From: Streptomyces sp. Z26
GTDB lineage: Bacteria > Actinomycetota > Actinomycetes > Streptomycetales > Streptomycetaceae
Length of the DNA stretch: 64,000 bases
Assembly: GCF_003665095.1 (NCBI RefSeq)
Contig: NZ_RCHV01000002.1
Location: 186,001 to 250,000 of the forward strand
Direction: 5' to 3'
Position numbers and translations under genes: made by a program. Under the pieces are notes generated by a model. The model saw only the letters and a program-made list of their open reading frames with translations, ran no database searches and was not told the origin of the DNA. Shown here piece by piece: positions 8,652 through 15,897 of this stretch. Position 1 is the stretch's first letter, and each line of letters starts with the position of its first letter.

Positions 8652-8667
8652 ACTGGTCTAGACATCG
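8652..8667 (+). promoter_or_regulatory. DasR-type (dre-like) half-perfect operator
   Basis: The 16-mer matches the first 12 positions of ACTGGTCTAGACCAGT, the consensus dre for the GntR/HutC regulator DasR; the last four positions differ. It lies 109 bp before the doxX ATG. Confidence 0.4.
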
Positions 8668-8694
8668 TGACGGGGACATGACTACGTTGAGAGG

Positions 8695-8710
8695 TAGGTC
8701 CAGACCAACC
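8695..8710 (+). promoter_or_regulatory. Second dre-like / chitinase-repeat-like element
   Basis: It contains GGTCCAGACCA, one mismatch from the dre core GGTCTAGACCA. It also matches the inner GGTCCAGACC of the 12-bp direct repeat known in Streptomyces chitinase promoters. Its centre is 42 bp from the first element, about four helical turns. Confidence 0.4.
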
Positions 8711-8760
8711 TGACGCAGCGCTGCTACCTGCCCCCTCGTCCCCGCACCCAGGAGCTGATC

Positions 8761-9273
8761 ATGCGTAGCGGACCCCACCCTGTCGCCGTTCTCGACAGCG
8801 AACCGTTCAAGGCGTACGTGCTCGGACTGTTCCGCATCGTCGTCGGCCTCCTCTTCGCCTGCCACGGCGCCGCCACCCTCTTCGACGTCCTCGGCGGCCC
8901 GCACGGCGGCGTCCCCGGCTTCCCGGACTGGCCCGGCTGGTGGGCCGCCGCCATCCAACTGGCCGGCGGCGCGCTCGTCCTCGTCGGACTCGGCACCCGC
9001 CCCGCGGCGGTCCTCTGCTCCGGCTCGATGGCCTACGCGTACTTCGTGGAGCACCAGCCCGAGGCGCTCTTCCCGATCGAGAACAACGGCGAGCCCGCCG
9101 CGATGTTCTGCTGGGCCTTCCTGCTGATCGCCGCCTTCGGCCCCGGCAACCTGGCCCTGGACTCGCTGCTCGGCCGCGGCCGCGTCCGGACCGCCGACGC
9201 CCCGGACACCCCGGACCTCCCGGGCGCCAAGGCCGCCGACACCGAGGAACCGTCCCGATCCGTCGCGGGCTGA
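8761..9273 (+). CDS. DoxX family membrane protein
   Basis: A 170-residue integral membrane protein with four predicted helices: ~20-40 (LFRIVVGLLFACHG), ~60-80 (WAAAIQLAGGALVLVGLG), ~82-95 and ~112-130 (MFCWAFLLIAAFGPG). The pattern of a first helix ending in HG, then GxPxWPGxWAA, is typical of DoxX/DoxD-like proteins. In other actinobacteria these partner with superoxide dismutase or sulfur or redox enzymes. The C-terminal ~35 residues are a hydrophilic Asp/Pro-rich tail. AGGAG precedes the ATG. Two DasR-like elements upstream suggest control by amino-sugar signals, an unusual link for this family. Confidence 0.8.
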   Translation: MRSGPHPVAVLDSEPFKAYVLGLFRIVVGLLFACHGAATLFDVLGGPHGGVPGFPDWPGWWAAAIQLAGGALVLVGLGTRPAAVLCSGSMAYAYFVEHQPEALFPIENNGEPAAMFCWAFLLIAAFGPGNLALDSLLGRGRVRTADAPDTPDLPGAKAADTEEPSRSVAG

Positions 9274-9309
9274 CACGAGATCACCCATTTGATCCTTTTT
9301 TCATACGGA

Positions 9310-9324
9310 ACCTTCTGTGAAGGT
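9310..9324. repeat. Small palindrome ACCTTC-TGT-GAAGGT
   Basis: A perfect 6-bp inverted repeat between doxX and the small membrane protein gene, just after an unusual six-T run at 9296-9301. It could be an operator or a weak terminator; neither is established. Confidence 0.35.
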
Positions 9325-9367
9325 GGGAAAGCTCATGGTGACCGAGCCCCCATCTCAGGAGTGATCC

Positions 9368-9562
9368 GTGGTGTTGTCCGTCTCCGGTGTCGTCCTTCTC
9401 GGCGTGATCGCCTTCGTCCTCTTCCGGAAGGACGGGTTGAAGATGTCGCACGCGGTGGTCTGCTCGCTGTTCGGCTTCTACCTGTCGGGCACGGCCATCG
9501 CGCCGAGCATCAAGCAGGGCAGCGCGAGCCTGGCCACCATGCTCGGCGGCATCCAGCTCTGA
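9368..9562 (+). CDS. Small conserved-looking membrane protein
   Basis: A 64-residue protein starting GTG with AGGAG at ideal spacing. Two hydrophobic segments, about 5-20 (SGVVLLGVIAFVLF) and 30-47 (VVCSLFGFYLSGTAIAPSI), flank the positively charged RKDGLKMSHA. Short proteins of this type are found in Streptomyces directly before membrane-anchored FtsK/HerA-like ATPases. The next gene is such an ATPase, 36 nt downstream, so the pair is probably one transcription unit. The function is unknown; a membrane partner or assembly factor for the ATPase is the natural guess. Confidence 0.7.
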   Translation: MVLSVSGVVLLGVIAFVLFRKDGLKMSHAVVCSLFGFYLSGTAIAPSIKQGSASLATMLGGIQL

Positions 9563-9598
9563 CCCTTCCCCGCACGGAGAGCACCCGAGGAGGGTCAC

Positions 9599-11227
9599 GT
9601 GGGCCTGCGCCCGCTGCCCGGCCTGCTGCGGCGCGACGGCGGGACGCCCCCGCGCCCGTCGCCCCGCCGCGGCCTGGACCGGAGTCTCGAAGTGGTGCGT
9701 ACGGGTGCCGGTGGCGCCCGTACCGCGCTGCGCCCGCTCGGTACGGTCGCCCGCGGCCTCGGGCGGCTGGCCACGGCCGCCCGGGGCTGGTGGGAGCAGG
9801 CGCCCCAGGAGCGGCGGGGTCCCGCCCTCTGTCTGGCGGTGGTGTGCCTGCTGGTCGTCCGGCTCGTGCCGTACGGCCCGCAGGGCGCCGCCGTCGCCCT
9901 GGCGCTCGCCGCCTTCTGGTGGGGCCGCGACGGGGACGGCGACCCGCCGGAGCCCGAGGACACCGGCCCGGACGAGGCGCAGACCGCGCGGCTCCAGACC
10001 CTCTACGAGGCGCTGGTCCCGTACTTCACCGTCCCCGACGACCCGCACCCCGAGCCGCTGTACGCCCACGGCGGTGACTGGCAGCGGTCGTTCGAGGAGT
10101 TCGCGTTCACCGCGTCGGGCCGCCTCGCACGGCTGACGCTGCGCTACCCGCCGTGCTTCCGGGACGGCGAGGCGGCGCAACGCGCGCCCGTCGAACGGCT
10201 GTTGGGCGCGAAGGCCGGACGCGGCCGCGAGTACGCCTTCGACTGGGACGAGGAGCGGAACCTCCTCTCCCTGCGCGTGGTCGCGCCGCTCCCCACGGAC
10301 ATCTGCGCGCAGCCGTTCGTCACGGCCCCCGGCGAGATCGTGCTCGGTTTCACGGACACCGACGCCGTACCGCGCACGCTGCCCGTGACGGACGCCTCCG
10401 GTACGCGCGACGTACCGCCGGTGCTGTGGCGTACAGGCCCGCGTTCCACCGAGCCGCACCTGCTCGCGCTGGGCAACCCGGGGTCGGGGGTGAGCACCCT
10501 GCTGCGGTCGCTGGCGGCGCAGGCGCTGCGGTACGGGGACGTGCTGGTGGTGGACGGTGGCGGCTCGGGCGAGTTCGCGTGCCTGGTGGGGCGGGACGGG
10601 GTGCTGGGGGTGGAGTCGTCGCTGACGGGCGCGTCCGCCGCGTTGGAGTGGGCCGTGCACGAGACGGAGCGCAGGCTGCTGACCGCGAGCCGCTGCCGAC
10701 AGGCGGGTGAACCGGTGCCCGCGGACGTACGGCGGCCGCTGTGGCTGCTGGTGGAACGGCCCGCCGTGCTGCGGCACATGGCGGGCGCGGAGGGGCGGCG
10801 CGACCCGCAGGAGCTGCTGGACGTGCCGCTGCGGCACGGGCGTGCGGCGAACGTGACGGTCGTGGTGGCCGAGCAGTTCGAGGGCGCGGAGGGGCTGACG
10901 CAGGCGGTGCGCGCGTACACCCGGGCGCGGGTCGTGCTCGGCGCGGCCTCCCCGGACCAGGTGCGCGCCATCCTCGGCGAGCCGCCCCGTACGACGCCGG
11001 TGCCCGACCCTCCGCCCGGACGCGGGTACGCGCGGCTGGGCGGGGGCCCGGTGCTGCGGCTCCAGGTGCCCGCGACGCCCGACCCGCACGACGAGGCGAC
11101 GGGCGAGGCGCAGCGGCGCGCGGTGCTGGCGCTGCTCCCGGAACGGCAGCGGGCGGACGTACGGGTCGCGGGCGTGCGGGCGGGGGAGGTACGGACGGCA
11201 GGTGGGGCCCCCGCTCAGGCGACGTAG
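9599..11227 (+). CDS. Membrane-anchored FtsK/HerA-like ATPase
   Basis: A 542-residue protein from GTG with GAGGAGGG upstream. Residues ~78-105 form a hydrophobic hairpin (LCLAVVCLLVVRLVPYG, AAVALALAAFWWG), anchoring the N-terminus. After a linker comes a P-loop GNPGSGVSTLLRSLA near 291-305 and a Walker B-like DVLVVDGGGSGEF near 315. The middle looks like an FtsK/TraB or HerA fold, with a later LLVERPAVLRHM segment. I see no C-terminal winged-helix gamma domain, so it is not a sequence-guided chromosome pump like FtsK. Related Streptomyces proteins are annotated only as ATP/GTP-binding. The last 13 bp overlap the convergent MocR gene. Translocation of DNA or protein is possible but unproven. 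Confidence 0.7.
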   Translation: MGLRPLPGLLRRDGGTPPRPSPRRGLDRSLEVVRTGAGGARTALRPLGTVARGLGRLATAARGWWEQAPQERRGPALCLAVVCLLVVRLVPYGPQGAAVALALAAFWWGRDGDGDPPEPEDTGPDEAQTARLQTLYEALVPYFTVPDDPHPEPLYAHGGDWQRSFEEFAFTASGRLARLTLRYPPCFRDGEAAQRAPVERLLGAKAGRGREYAFDWDEERNLLSLRVVAPLPTDICAQPFVTAPGEIVLGFTDTDAVPRTLPVTDASGTRDVPPVLWRTGPRSTEPHLLALGNPGSGVSTLLRSLAAQALRYGDVLVVDGGGSGEFACLVGRDGVLGVESSLTGASAALEWAVHETERRLLTASRCRQAGEPVPADVRRPLWLLVERPAVLRHMAGAEGRRDPQELLDVPLRHGRAANVTVVVAEQFEGAEGLTQAVRAYTRARVVLGAASPDQVRAILGEPPRTTPVPDPPPGRGYARLGGGPVLRLQVPATPDPHDEATGEAQRRAVLALLPERQRADVRVAGVRAGEVRTAGGAPAQAT

Positions 11228-12738
11228 CTGCGCGGGGTCTCCGCCCCGGCGGCGCCCCCGGAGCGGACCAGTTCGGCGGCCCGCGCCAGGCGCTTCACCG
11301 CCTCCACGGCGAGCGCCTCGGGCAGGGTGAACGGCAGCCGTACGTACGCCTCGAACGCCCCGTCGACCCCGAACCGCGTGCCCGCGGGCACCCGCACCCC
11401 CAGCCGCTCCCCCGCCTCCGCGACGCGCGAGCCGGACAGGCCGCCGGTGCGGGCCCAGAGCGTCAGGCCGCCGCGCGGCACCGTGAACTCCCAGTCGGGC
11501 AGGTGCTCGCGCAGCGCCGAGACGAGCGCGTCCCGGTATTCGCGGGCCAGTCGGCGGCGTACGGCGACGGCCTCCTCCCAGCTACCGTCGGACAGCAGCC
11601 CGACGACGGCGAGCTGTTCCAGCACGGGGCTGCCCAGGTCGGCGTACGCGCGCGCGGCGACCAGGCTGCGGATGACCTCCGGGGAGGCGCGTACCCAGCC
11701 GATGCGCAGGCCGGACCAGATGACCTTGCTGACCGAGCCGACGGTGATGACCGTGGAGCCGCCCGCGTCGAACGCCGCCATGGGGCGCGGGAGCGCGAGG
11801 CCCGGGTCGAGCGGCAGCTCGGCCATCGTCTCGTCCGCGACGAGCAGGGTGCCCGCCGCGCGCGCGGCGGCGACCAGTTCGCGGCGGCGTTCCTCGTCCG
11901 CGAGGGCGCCGGTGGGGTTGTGGAAGTCCGCGACGACGTACGCCATGCGCGGCGCCGCGTCGCGCAGCACCTGCCGCCAGGCGGGCAGGTCCCACCCCTG
12001 CGGCTCCCCGGTCATCGCGACCGGCACCAGCCGGGCGCCGCCGCGCCGCAGCAGCTGGAGGATGTTCGCGTACGAGGGGTGCTCGACGGCCACGCGTTCG
12101 CCGCGCGGGGTGAGGAGGTGCGCGAGGGCGGCCACGGCGCCCATCGCACCGGTGGTGATCATGATCTGCTCGGGCATGGTGGGCACCCCCCGCGCGGTGT
12201 ACCTCTCCGCGATCGCCTCCCGCAGCACCGGCAGACCCGCCGGGTAGTCGCCGTGCGTGCGGATGTAGGGCGGGAGTTCGGCCAGCGCGTGTTCGAAGGC
12301 GCGGCTCAGGTACGGCTCCGGGGCGGACAGCGCGGCACAGCCGAGGTCTAGCACCCGGTCCGCGGCCTCCGGCGGCAGCGGCACCAGCTCCCCGGTGGGC
12401 AGCGGGTTCCCGTCCGGCATCGCGGTCCAGCTCCCGGCGCCGCGCCGGGACGCGAGGTACCCCTCGGAGCGCAGCTCCTCGAAGGCGGCGGCCACGGTCG
12501 TACGGGAGACGGCGAGGGCGGCGGCCAGTTCCCGTTCGGCGGGCAGGCGGGCGGCGACGGGGACCCGGCCGTCGAGCACGAGCGTGCGGATGCCGTCGGC
12601 GAGGGAGCGGTAGGCGGGCGTACGGCGGGCGCCGCCGGAGCCGCCCCGCGCGGGCGCGTCCGGGCCGGAGCCGGGGCGCTGCGGGCCGAGCAGGCGGGCG
12701 AGTTGGGCGGAACCCACCGCGGAGGTCCACTGGGGCAC
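11215..12738 (-). CDS. MocR/GntR family regulator with aminotransferase-like domain
   Basis: A 507-residue fusion. The N-terminal GntR winged helix spans about 40-110 (LPAERELAAALAVSRTTVAAA, LRSEGYLASRRGAGSW). It is followed by a fold-type I aminotransferase-like domain with the PLP lysine near 338 (TVGSVSKVIWSGLRIGW) and upstream NPTGAL. MocR proteins sense PLP or PLP-amino-acid adducts and control vitamin B6, taurine, GABA or similar genes. A GTG at 12738 with GAGGTGG upstream was chosen over longer frames. The gene is divergent from a YczE-like membrane protein. The same MocR/YczE pairing occurs in Bacillus (YcxD-YczE), so it probably controls that gene and itself. Confidence 0.85.
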   Translation of the reverse strand: MPQWTSAVGSAQLARLLGPQRPGSGPDAPARGGSGGARRTPAYRSLADGIRTLVLDGRVPVAARLPAERELAAALAVSRTTVAAAFEELRSEGYLASRRGAGSWTAMPDGNPLPTGELVPLPPEAADRVLDLGCAALSAPEPYLSRAFEHALAELPPYIRTHGDYPAGLPVLREAIAERYTARGVPTMPEQIMITTGAMGAVAALAHLLTPRGERVAVEHPSYANILQLLRRGGARLVPVAMTGEPQGWDLPAWRQVLRDAAPRMAYVVADFHNPTGALADEERRRELVAAARAAGTLLVADETMAELPLDPGLALPRPMAAFDAGGSTVITVGSVSKVIWSGLRIGWVRASPEVIRSLVAARAYADLGSPVLEQLAVVGLLSDGSWEEAVAVRRRLAREYRDALVSALREHLPDWEFTVPRGGLTLWARTGGLSGSRVAEAGERLGVRVPAGTRFGVDGAFEAYVRLPFTLPEALAVEAVKRLARAAELVRSGGAAGAETPRSYVA

Positions 12739-12779
12739 TTGATCAGTCCACCTCTCCCGTATTGGCCATGGAACTGGCC
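12725..12779. promoter_or_regulatory. Candidate MocR operator with paired direct repeats
   Basis: GTCCAC occurs at 12725-12730 and 12746-12751, exactly 21 bp (two turns) apart, and TGGCC occurs at 12763-12767 and 12775-12779. All lie over or just upstream of the MocR start. MocR regulators typically bind phased direct repeats. The assignment is inferred. Confidence 0.3.
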
Positions 12780-12839
12780 TCGTTCCGCGTTCCAGACTGT
12801 CACGCGCCAGGCCACATCGACCAGCGGAGGGGGTTCTCC

Positions 12840-13574
12840 ATGCCCGGTCCCAGGGCGTACCCGACAGGTCGCCGCGTCCCGCGGCGGCTCGCACAGCTGT
12901 ACCTGGGGCTCGTGCTGTACGGCGCGAGCTCCGCCCTGCTCGTGCGCGCCGCGCTCGGGCTGGGCCCGTGGGACGTGCTGCACCAGGGCCTGTCGGAACG
13001 CGTCGGGCTGTCCATCGGCACCGTCGCGGTGGTCCTCGGGGCCGCCGTACTGCTGCTGTGGGTGCCGCTGCGGCAGCGGCCGGGGCTGGGGACCGTCTCG
13101 AACGTGTTCCTCGTCGGCCTCGTGATGGATGCCACACTGGCGCTGGTGCCGGAGCCGCGCGCGATGGCGGTGCGCGTCCCGCTGGTGTTCTTCGCCGTGG
13201 CGCTGAACGGGCTGGCCACCGGCCTGTACGTCTCGGCCCGCTTCGGACCGGGCCCGCGCGACGGGCTGATGACCGGCCTGCACGAGGTGACGGGCCGCTC
13301 GGTGCGCCTGGTGCGTACGGGCATCGAGATCGTGGTGCTGGCCACCGGCTTCGCGCTCGGCGGCTCGGCCGGGGCGGGCACCGTGGTGTACGCGCTGGCG
13401 ATAGGTCCGCTGTCGCAGTTCTTCCTGCGGGTCTGCGCCGTACCGGAGGCACCGGCCGCGGACACGCCCGACGCCCCGGACACGCGCGAGGGGGAACGGC
13501 CGCGTCCCGCGCGGTGGTGGACCCGACGGAACCGGGCCGGACGGGGTACGGAATGCCCCACGGCGGGTACGTGA
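12840..13574 (+). CDS. YczE/YitT-like membrane protein
   Basis: A 244-residue protein with about five membrane helices. The family signatures are visible: RLAQLYLGLVLYGASSALLVRA, then LGLGPWDVLHQGLSERVGLSIGT, and in the second half RFGPGPRDGLMTGL, an internal repeat of the GPWDVL motif. The C-terminal 40 residues are hydrophilic. The ATG at 12840 follows GGAGGGGG. Family function is unknown; in Bacillus YczE is linked to lipopeptide and polyketide production. It is divergent from the MocR regulator that presumably controls it. Confidence 0.8.
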   Translation: MPGPRAYPTGRRVPRRLAQLYLGLVLYGASSALLVRAALGLGPWDVLHQGLSERVGLSIGTVAVVLGAAVLLLWVPLRQRPGLGTVSNVFLVGLVMDATLALVPEPRAMAVRVPLVFFAVALNGLATGLYVSARFGPGPRDGLMTGLHEVTGRSVRLVRTGIEIVVLATGFALGGSAGAGTVVYALAIGPLSQFFLRVCAVPEAPAADTPDAPDTREGERPRPARWWTRRNRAGRGTECPTAGT

Positions 13575-13652
13575 CAGGGGGCGGCGGCCACGGCGAACGG
13601 CCCCGCGGCGGGACCGGATTCACGGACTCGCCCCGCGGACCGGTAGTGTACG

Positions 13653-13670
13653 CCTCCGGCCCGCCGGAGG
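13653..13670 (+). terminator. Hairpin after the yczE-like gene
   Basis: A perfect 8-bp stem CCTCCGGC/GCCGGAGG with a 2-nt loop, 79 nt past the stop. It is the only plausible terminator before the rbpA promoter. Confidence 0.45.
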
Positions 13671-13791
13671 AACCGCGTACGCAGCGCCACACGGACGCGA
13701 CACCGGATGACAATCCCTGTCAGATGTGACAAACGGGGCGCCGGTGGGTAACCAGAAGGGGCGGCACGACGGGCGACGCATGTCCCACTAC

Positions 13792-13818
13792 GGGAATCTT
13801 CACCGCCGACCGGACGTT
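13792..13818 (+). promoter_or_regulatory. SigR-dependent promoter of rbpA
   Basis: GGGAAT (13792-13797) is separated by 18 bp from GTT (13816-13818), a perfect match to the SigR disulfide-stress consensus GGGAAT-N18-GTT. rbpA is an established SigR target in S. coelicolor. The predicted leader is about 55 nt. Confidence 0.8.
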
Positions 13819-13879
13819 GACCGGATGACGACGACAGCGACACCTGTCCTGTGGGCGACAAGCCCGGGAGGCACGATTC

Positions 13880-14257
13880 ATGAGTGAGCGAGCTCTTCGC
13901 GGCACGCGACTCGTGGTGACCAGCTACGAGACCGACCGCGGTATCGACCTGGCACCACGCCAGGCCGTGGAGTACGCATGCCAGAACGGACATCGATTCG
14001 AGATGCCGTTCTCGGTAGAGGCCGAGATTCCGCCGGAGTGGGAGTGCAAGGTGTGCGGCGCACAGGCCCTCCTGGTGGACGGCGAGGGTCCTGAGGAGAA
14101 GAAGGGCAAGCCCGCGCGCACGCACTGGGACATGCTCATGGAGCGGCGCACCCGCGAGGAGCTGGAAGAGGTGCTGGCCGAACGGCTGGCGGTCCTCCGC
14201 TCCGGCACCATGAACATCGCGGTGCACCCGCGGGACAGCAAGCGCAAGTCCGCGTAG
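13880..14257 (+). CDS. rbpA: RNA polymerase-binding protein RbpA
   Basis: A 125-residue protein matching RbpA over its full length. The zinc-binding core has C34, H38, C56 and C59. A basic linker (EEKKGKPARTHW) leads to the C-terminal sigma-interacting domain MLMERRTREELEEVLAERL. RbpA binds sigma-HrdB and core polymerase, stabilises open complexes and contributes to rifampicin tolerance. It stands alone between a SigR-type promoter and a strong terminator, which fits its induction by disulfide stress. Confidence 0.97.
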   Translation: MSERALRGTRLVVTSYETDRGIDLAPRQAVEYACQNGHRFEMPFSVEAEIPPEWECKVCGAQALLVDGEGPEEKKGKPARTHWDMLMERRTREELEEVLAERLAVLRSGTMNIAVHPRDSKRKSA

Positions 14258-14332
14258 TCCCGCGTTCCGGTCCCGTCGGACGGGAGAGCACCCCGCGCCG
14301 CACGAGGTCGGACGAGCGACACAACAGGCTGG

Positions 14333-14375
14333 ACGAAGGAGCCCGAGCCGCGCGAAGCGGCCCGGGCTCCTTCGT
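14333..14375 (+). terminator. Strong terminator after rbpA
   Basis: A 13-bp perfect outer stem (ACGAAGGAGCCCG with CGGGCTCCTTCGT), with further pairing inside, followed by GTG rather than a T-tract. It lies between rbpA and the convergent fxsA, so it may work in both directions. Confidence 0.8.
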
Positions 14376-14514
14376 GTGCCCGCGCGCGGATACGGATGCC
14401 CGCGTCCTGCCGCGCGTCGGCGCTCCCGCGAACCGGGCCCCGGCGCCCCGCGGGACGACTTCGACGACCGGCGGAGCCGCGACCCCGCCGGCCCCTCTCC
14501 CGTACGTCCGTACG

Positions 14515-15123
14515 TCAGTCGCGCGCCGGCCCCGCCGGGTCGTCGTCCCGCACGACCTCGCCCTGGACGACCTTCCCGTCGGGCCTGCGCATCCGCGCCG
14601 ACCGCTCCGCCGCGCGGGCCTGCCGCAGCGCCTGCCCCAGCTCGCCCCGGGAGAGCAGCCGCTCCGTACCGCGGCGCAGCAGGGCGGACGTCGGCGGGAA
14701 CAGGCAGAGCAGGCCGAGCACGTCGGAGCCGAAGCCCGGCACCATCAGCAGCAGCCCGCCGAGCATCGCGAAGGCGTTGCCGCCCGCGCGCTCGTCCGTG
14801 GTGTCCGGCAGCGGCGGCCCGCCGGGCTGCGCCGCCTGCATGGTGGCCTGGAGCCGCCGCCAGGCGCGCCGTCCGGCGCGCTTGATGGCGACGAGGCCGA
14901 GGACGAAGCCCGCGACCAGCAGCGCCAGCACCACGAGCCCGCTCGTCGCGTCGGCCACCGTCACGAGCAGCCAGATCTCCAGCACGATCCACGCCGCGCT
15001 GCCGAGCGCGAGGACGGTGCGCGTACGGGAGGGGCGGTCAGGGCGTCGCGCGCCGTCCGCCCGGTGGGCCTGCCGGTCGTCCCCGGCGGGGGGTTCGTAC
15101 GGGTAGGGTGCGCCGTTGGTCAT
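14515..15123 (-). CDS. fxsA: FxsA family membrane protein
   Basis: A 202-residue protein with a hydrophilic N-terminus and the FxsA core: two adjacent helices (ALGSAAWIVLEIWLLVTVAD and TSGLVVLALLVAGFVLGLVAI), then LLMVPGFGSDVLGLLCLFPPTSALLRR. In E. coli FxsA counters phage T7 exclusion by the F plasmid (PifA); its cellular role is unknown. The start lies 3 nt after the ppm stop, so it is the last gene of an lnt-ppm-fxsA operon. The C-terminal tail is charged and faces the cytoplasm. Confidence 0.85.
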   Translation of the reverse strand: MTNGAPYPYEPPAGDDRQAHRADGARRPDRPSRTRTVLALGSAAWIVLEIWLLVTVADATSGLVVLALLVAGFVLGLVAIKRAGRRAWRRLQATMQAAQPGGPPLPDTTDERAGGNAFAMLGGLLLMVPGFGSDVLGLLCLFPPTSALLRRGTERLLSRGELGQALRQARAAERSARMRRPDGKVVQGEVVRDDDPAGPARD

Positions 15124-15126
15124 GGC

Positions 15127-15897
15127 TCAAGTGTGCCTGTGTCCGCGGATTTTCTTCACCCGGTGGTCCACGCCCCAGGCGGTGACGCGCCACAGGGCCT
15201 CCGCGAAGATGTCGCGGCTCATCTTGGAGTCGCCGCGCTCCCGCTCCACGAACGTGATCGGCACCTCCACCACGTGGTAGCCCGCCCGGAAGGCGCGGTG
15301 CGCGAGGTCGACCTGGAAGCAGTAGCCCTGCGAGGCGACACCGTCCATGCCCAGCCCCTCCAGCGTCTCCCGGCGGAACGCGCGGTAGCCGCCGGTCAGG
15401 TCGCGGATGGGGACGTCCAGCAGGAGGCGGGAGTACGTGCTGCCGCCGCGGGAGATGAACTCGCGGCTCTTCGGCCAGTTCACGATGCGCCCGCCCGGCA
15501 CCCAGCGGGAACCGAGGGCGAGGTCGGCGCCCTTGAGGGCGGTGAGCAGCCGCGGCAGCTCCTCGGGCTGGTGCGAGCCGTCCGCGTCCATCTCGACGAG
15601 CACGCCGTAGTCGTGCTCGATGCCCCACCGGAACCCGGCGAGGTACGCCAGGCCCAGGCCCTCCTTGCCGCGTCGGTGGAGGACGTGGACCTGCTCGTCG
15701 TCCACGGTCAGCTCGTCGGCGATCTTGCCGGTGCCGTCCGGGCTGTTGTCGTCCGCGATCAGCACGTGCGCGTCGGGCACGGCGGAGCGTACGCGTCCCA
15801 CCACGGACTGGATGTTGTCGGCCTCGTTGTACGTCGGGATGATCACGAGGACCTTGCCGAGCGGCCCGTACTGGCGCCGCTGCCCGCTGTGGTTCAC
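15127..15897 (-). CDS. ppm1: Polyprenol monophosphomannose synthase (GT2)
   Basis: A 256-residue GT-A glycosyltransferase. It opens VLVIIPTYNEADNIQSVV, has DDNSPDGT for nucleotide binding, and a metal site in LVEMDADGSHQPEE near 100-107. Later motifs are GGYRAFRRE and ITFVERERGDSKMS, standard for DPM1 or Ppm catalytic domains. It transfers mannose from GDP-mannose to polyprenyl phosphate, the donor for protein O-mannosylation and phage-receptor glycans in Streptomyces. The GTG start at 15897 overlaps the lnt stop as GTGA. In mycobacteria Ppm1 fuses an Lnt domain to this domain; here they are separate but coupled. Confidence 0.92.
   Translation of the reverse strand: MNHSGQRRQYGPLGKVLVIIPTYNEADNIQSVVGRVRSAVPDAHVLIADDNSPDGTGKIADELTVDDEQVHVLHRRGKEGLGLAYLAGFRWGIEHDYGVLVEMDADGSHQPEELPRLLTALKGADLALGSRWVPGGRIVNWPKSREFISRGGSTYSRLLLDVPIRDLTGGYRAFRRETLEGLGMDGVASQGYCFQVDLAHRAFRAGYHVVEVPITFVERERGDSKMSRDIFAEALWRVTAWGVDHRVKKIRGHRHT

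Larger units (their letters stand above)
8460..8760. other. Divergent intergenic region, endonuclease and DoxX genes
   Basis: A 301-bp non-coding region of lower GC content than its surroundings. Its right half, on the doxX side, carries the two GGTCTAGAC-like elements listed separately. The left half holds no recognisable site beyond the endonuclease leader. Confidence 0.6.
13575..13879. other. Intergenic region before rbpA
   Basis: 305 bp without a gene. It holds a hairpin at 13653-13670, an inverted repeat TGACA-N5-TGTCA at 13708-13722 followed by another TGTGACA, and the SigR-type promoter at 13792-13818. The remaining sequence, from 13819, is the rbpA leader. Confidence 0.7.

Noticed and set aside
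9290..9330. Rho-independent terminator of doxX
   Set aside because: The six-T run lies before, not after, the ACCTTC/GAAGGT hairpin, so the usual geometry is absent.
9599..11227. Integrated plasmid transfer gene (TraB) of an AICE
   Set aside because: No integrase, excisionase, replication gene or attachment site is nearby, and a gamma DNA-binding domain is missing.
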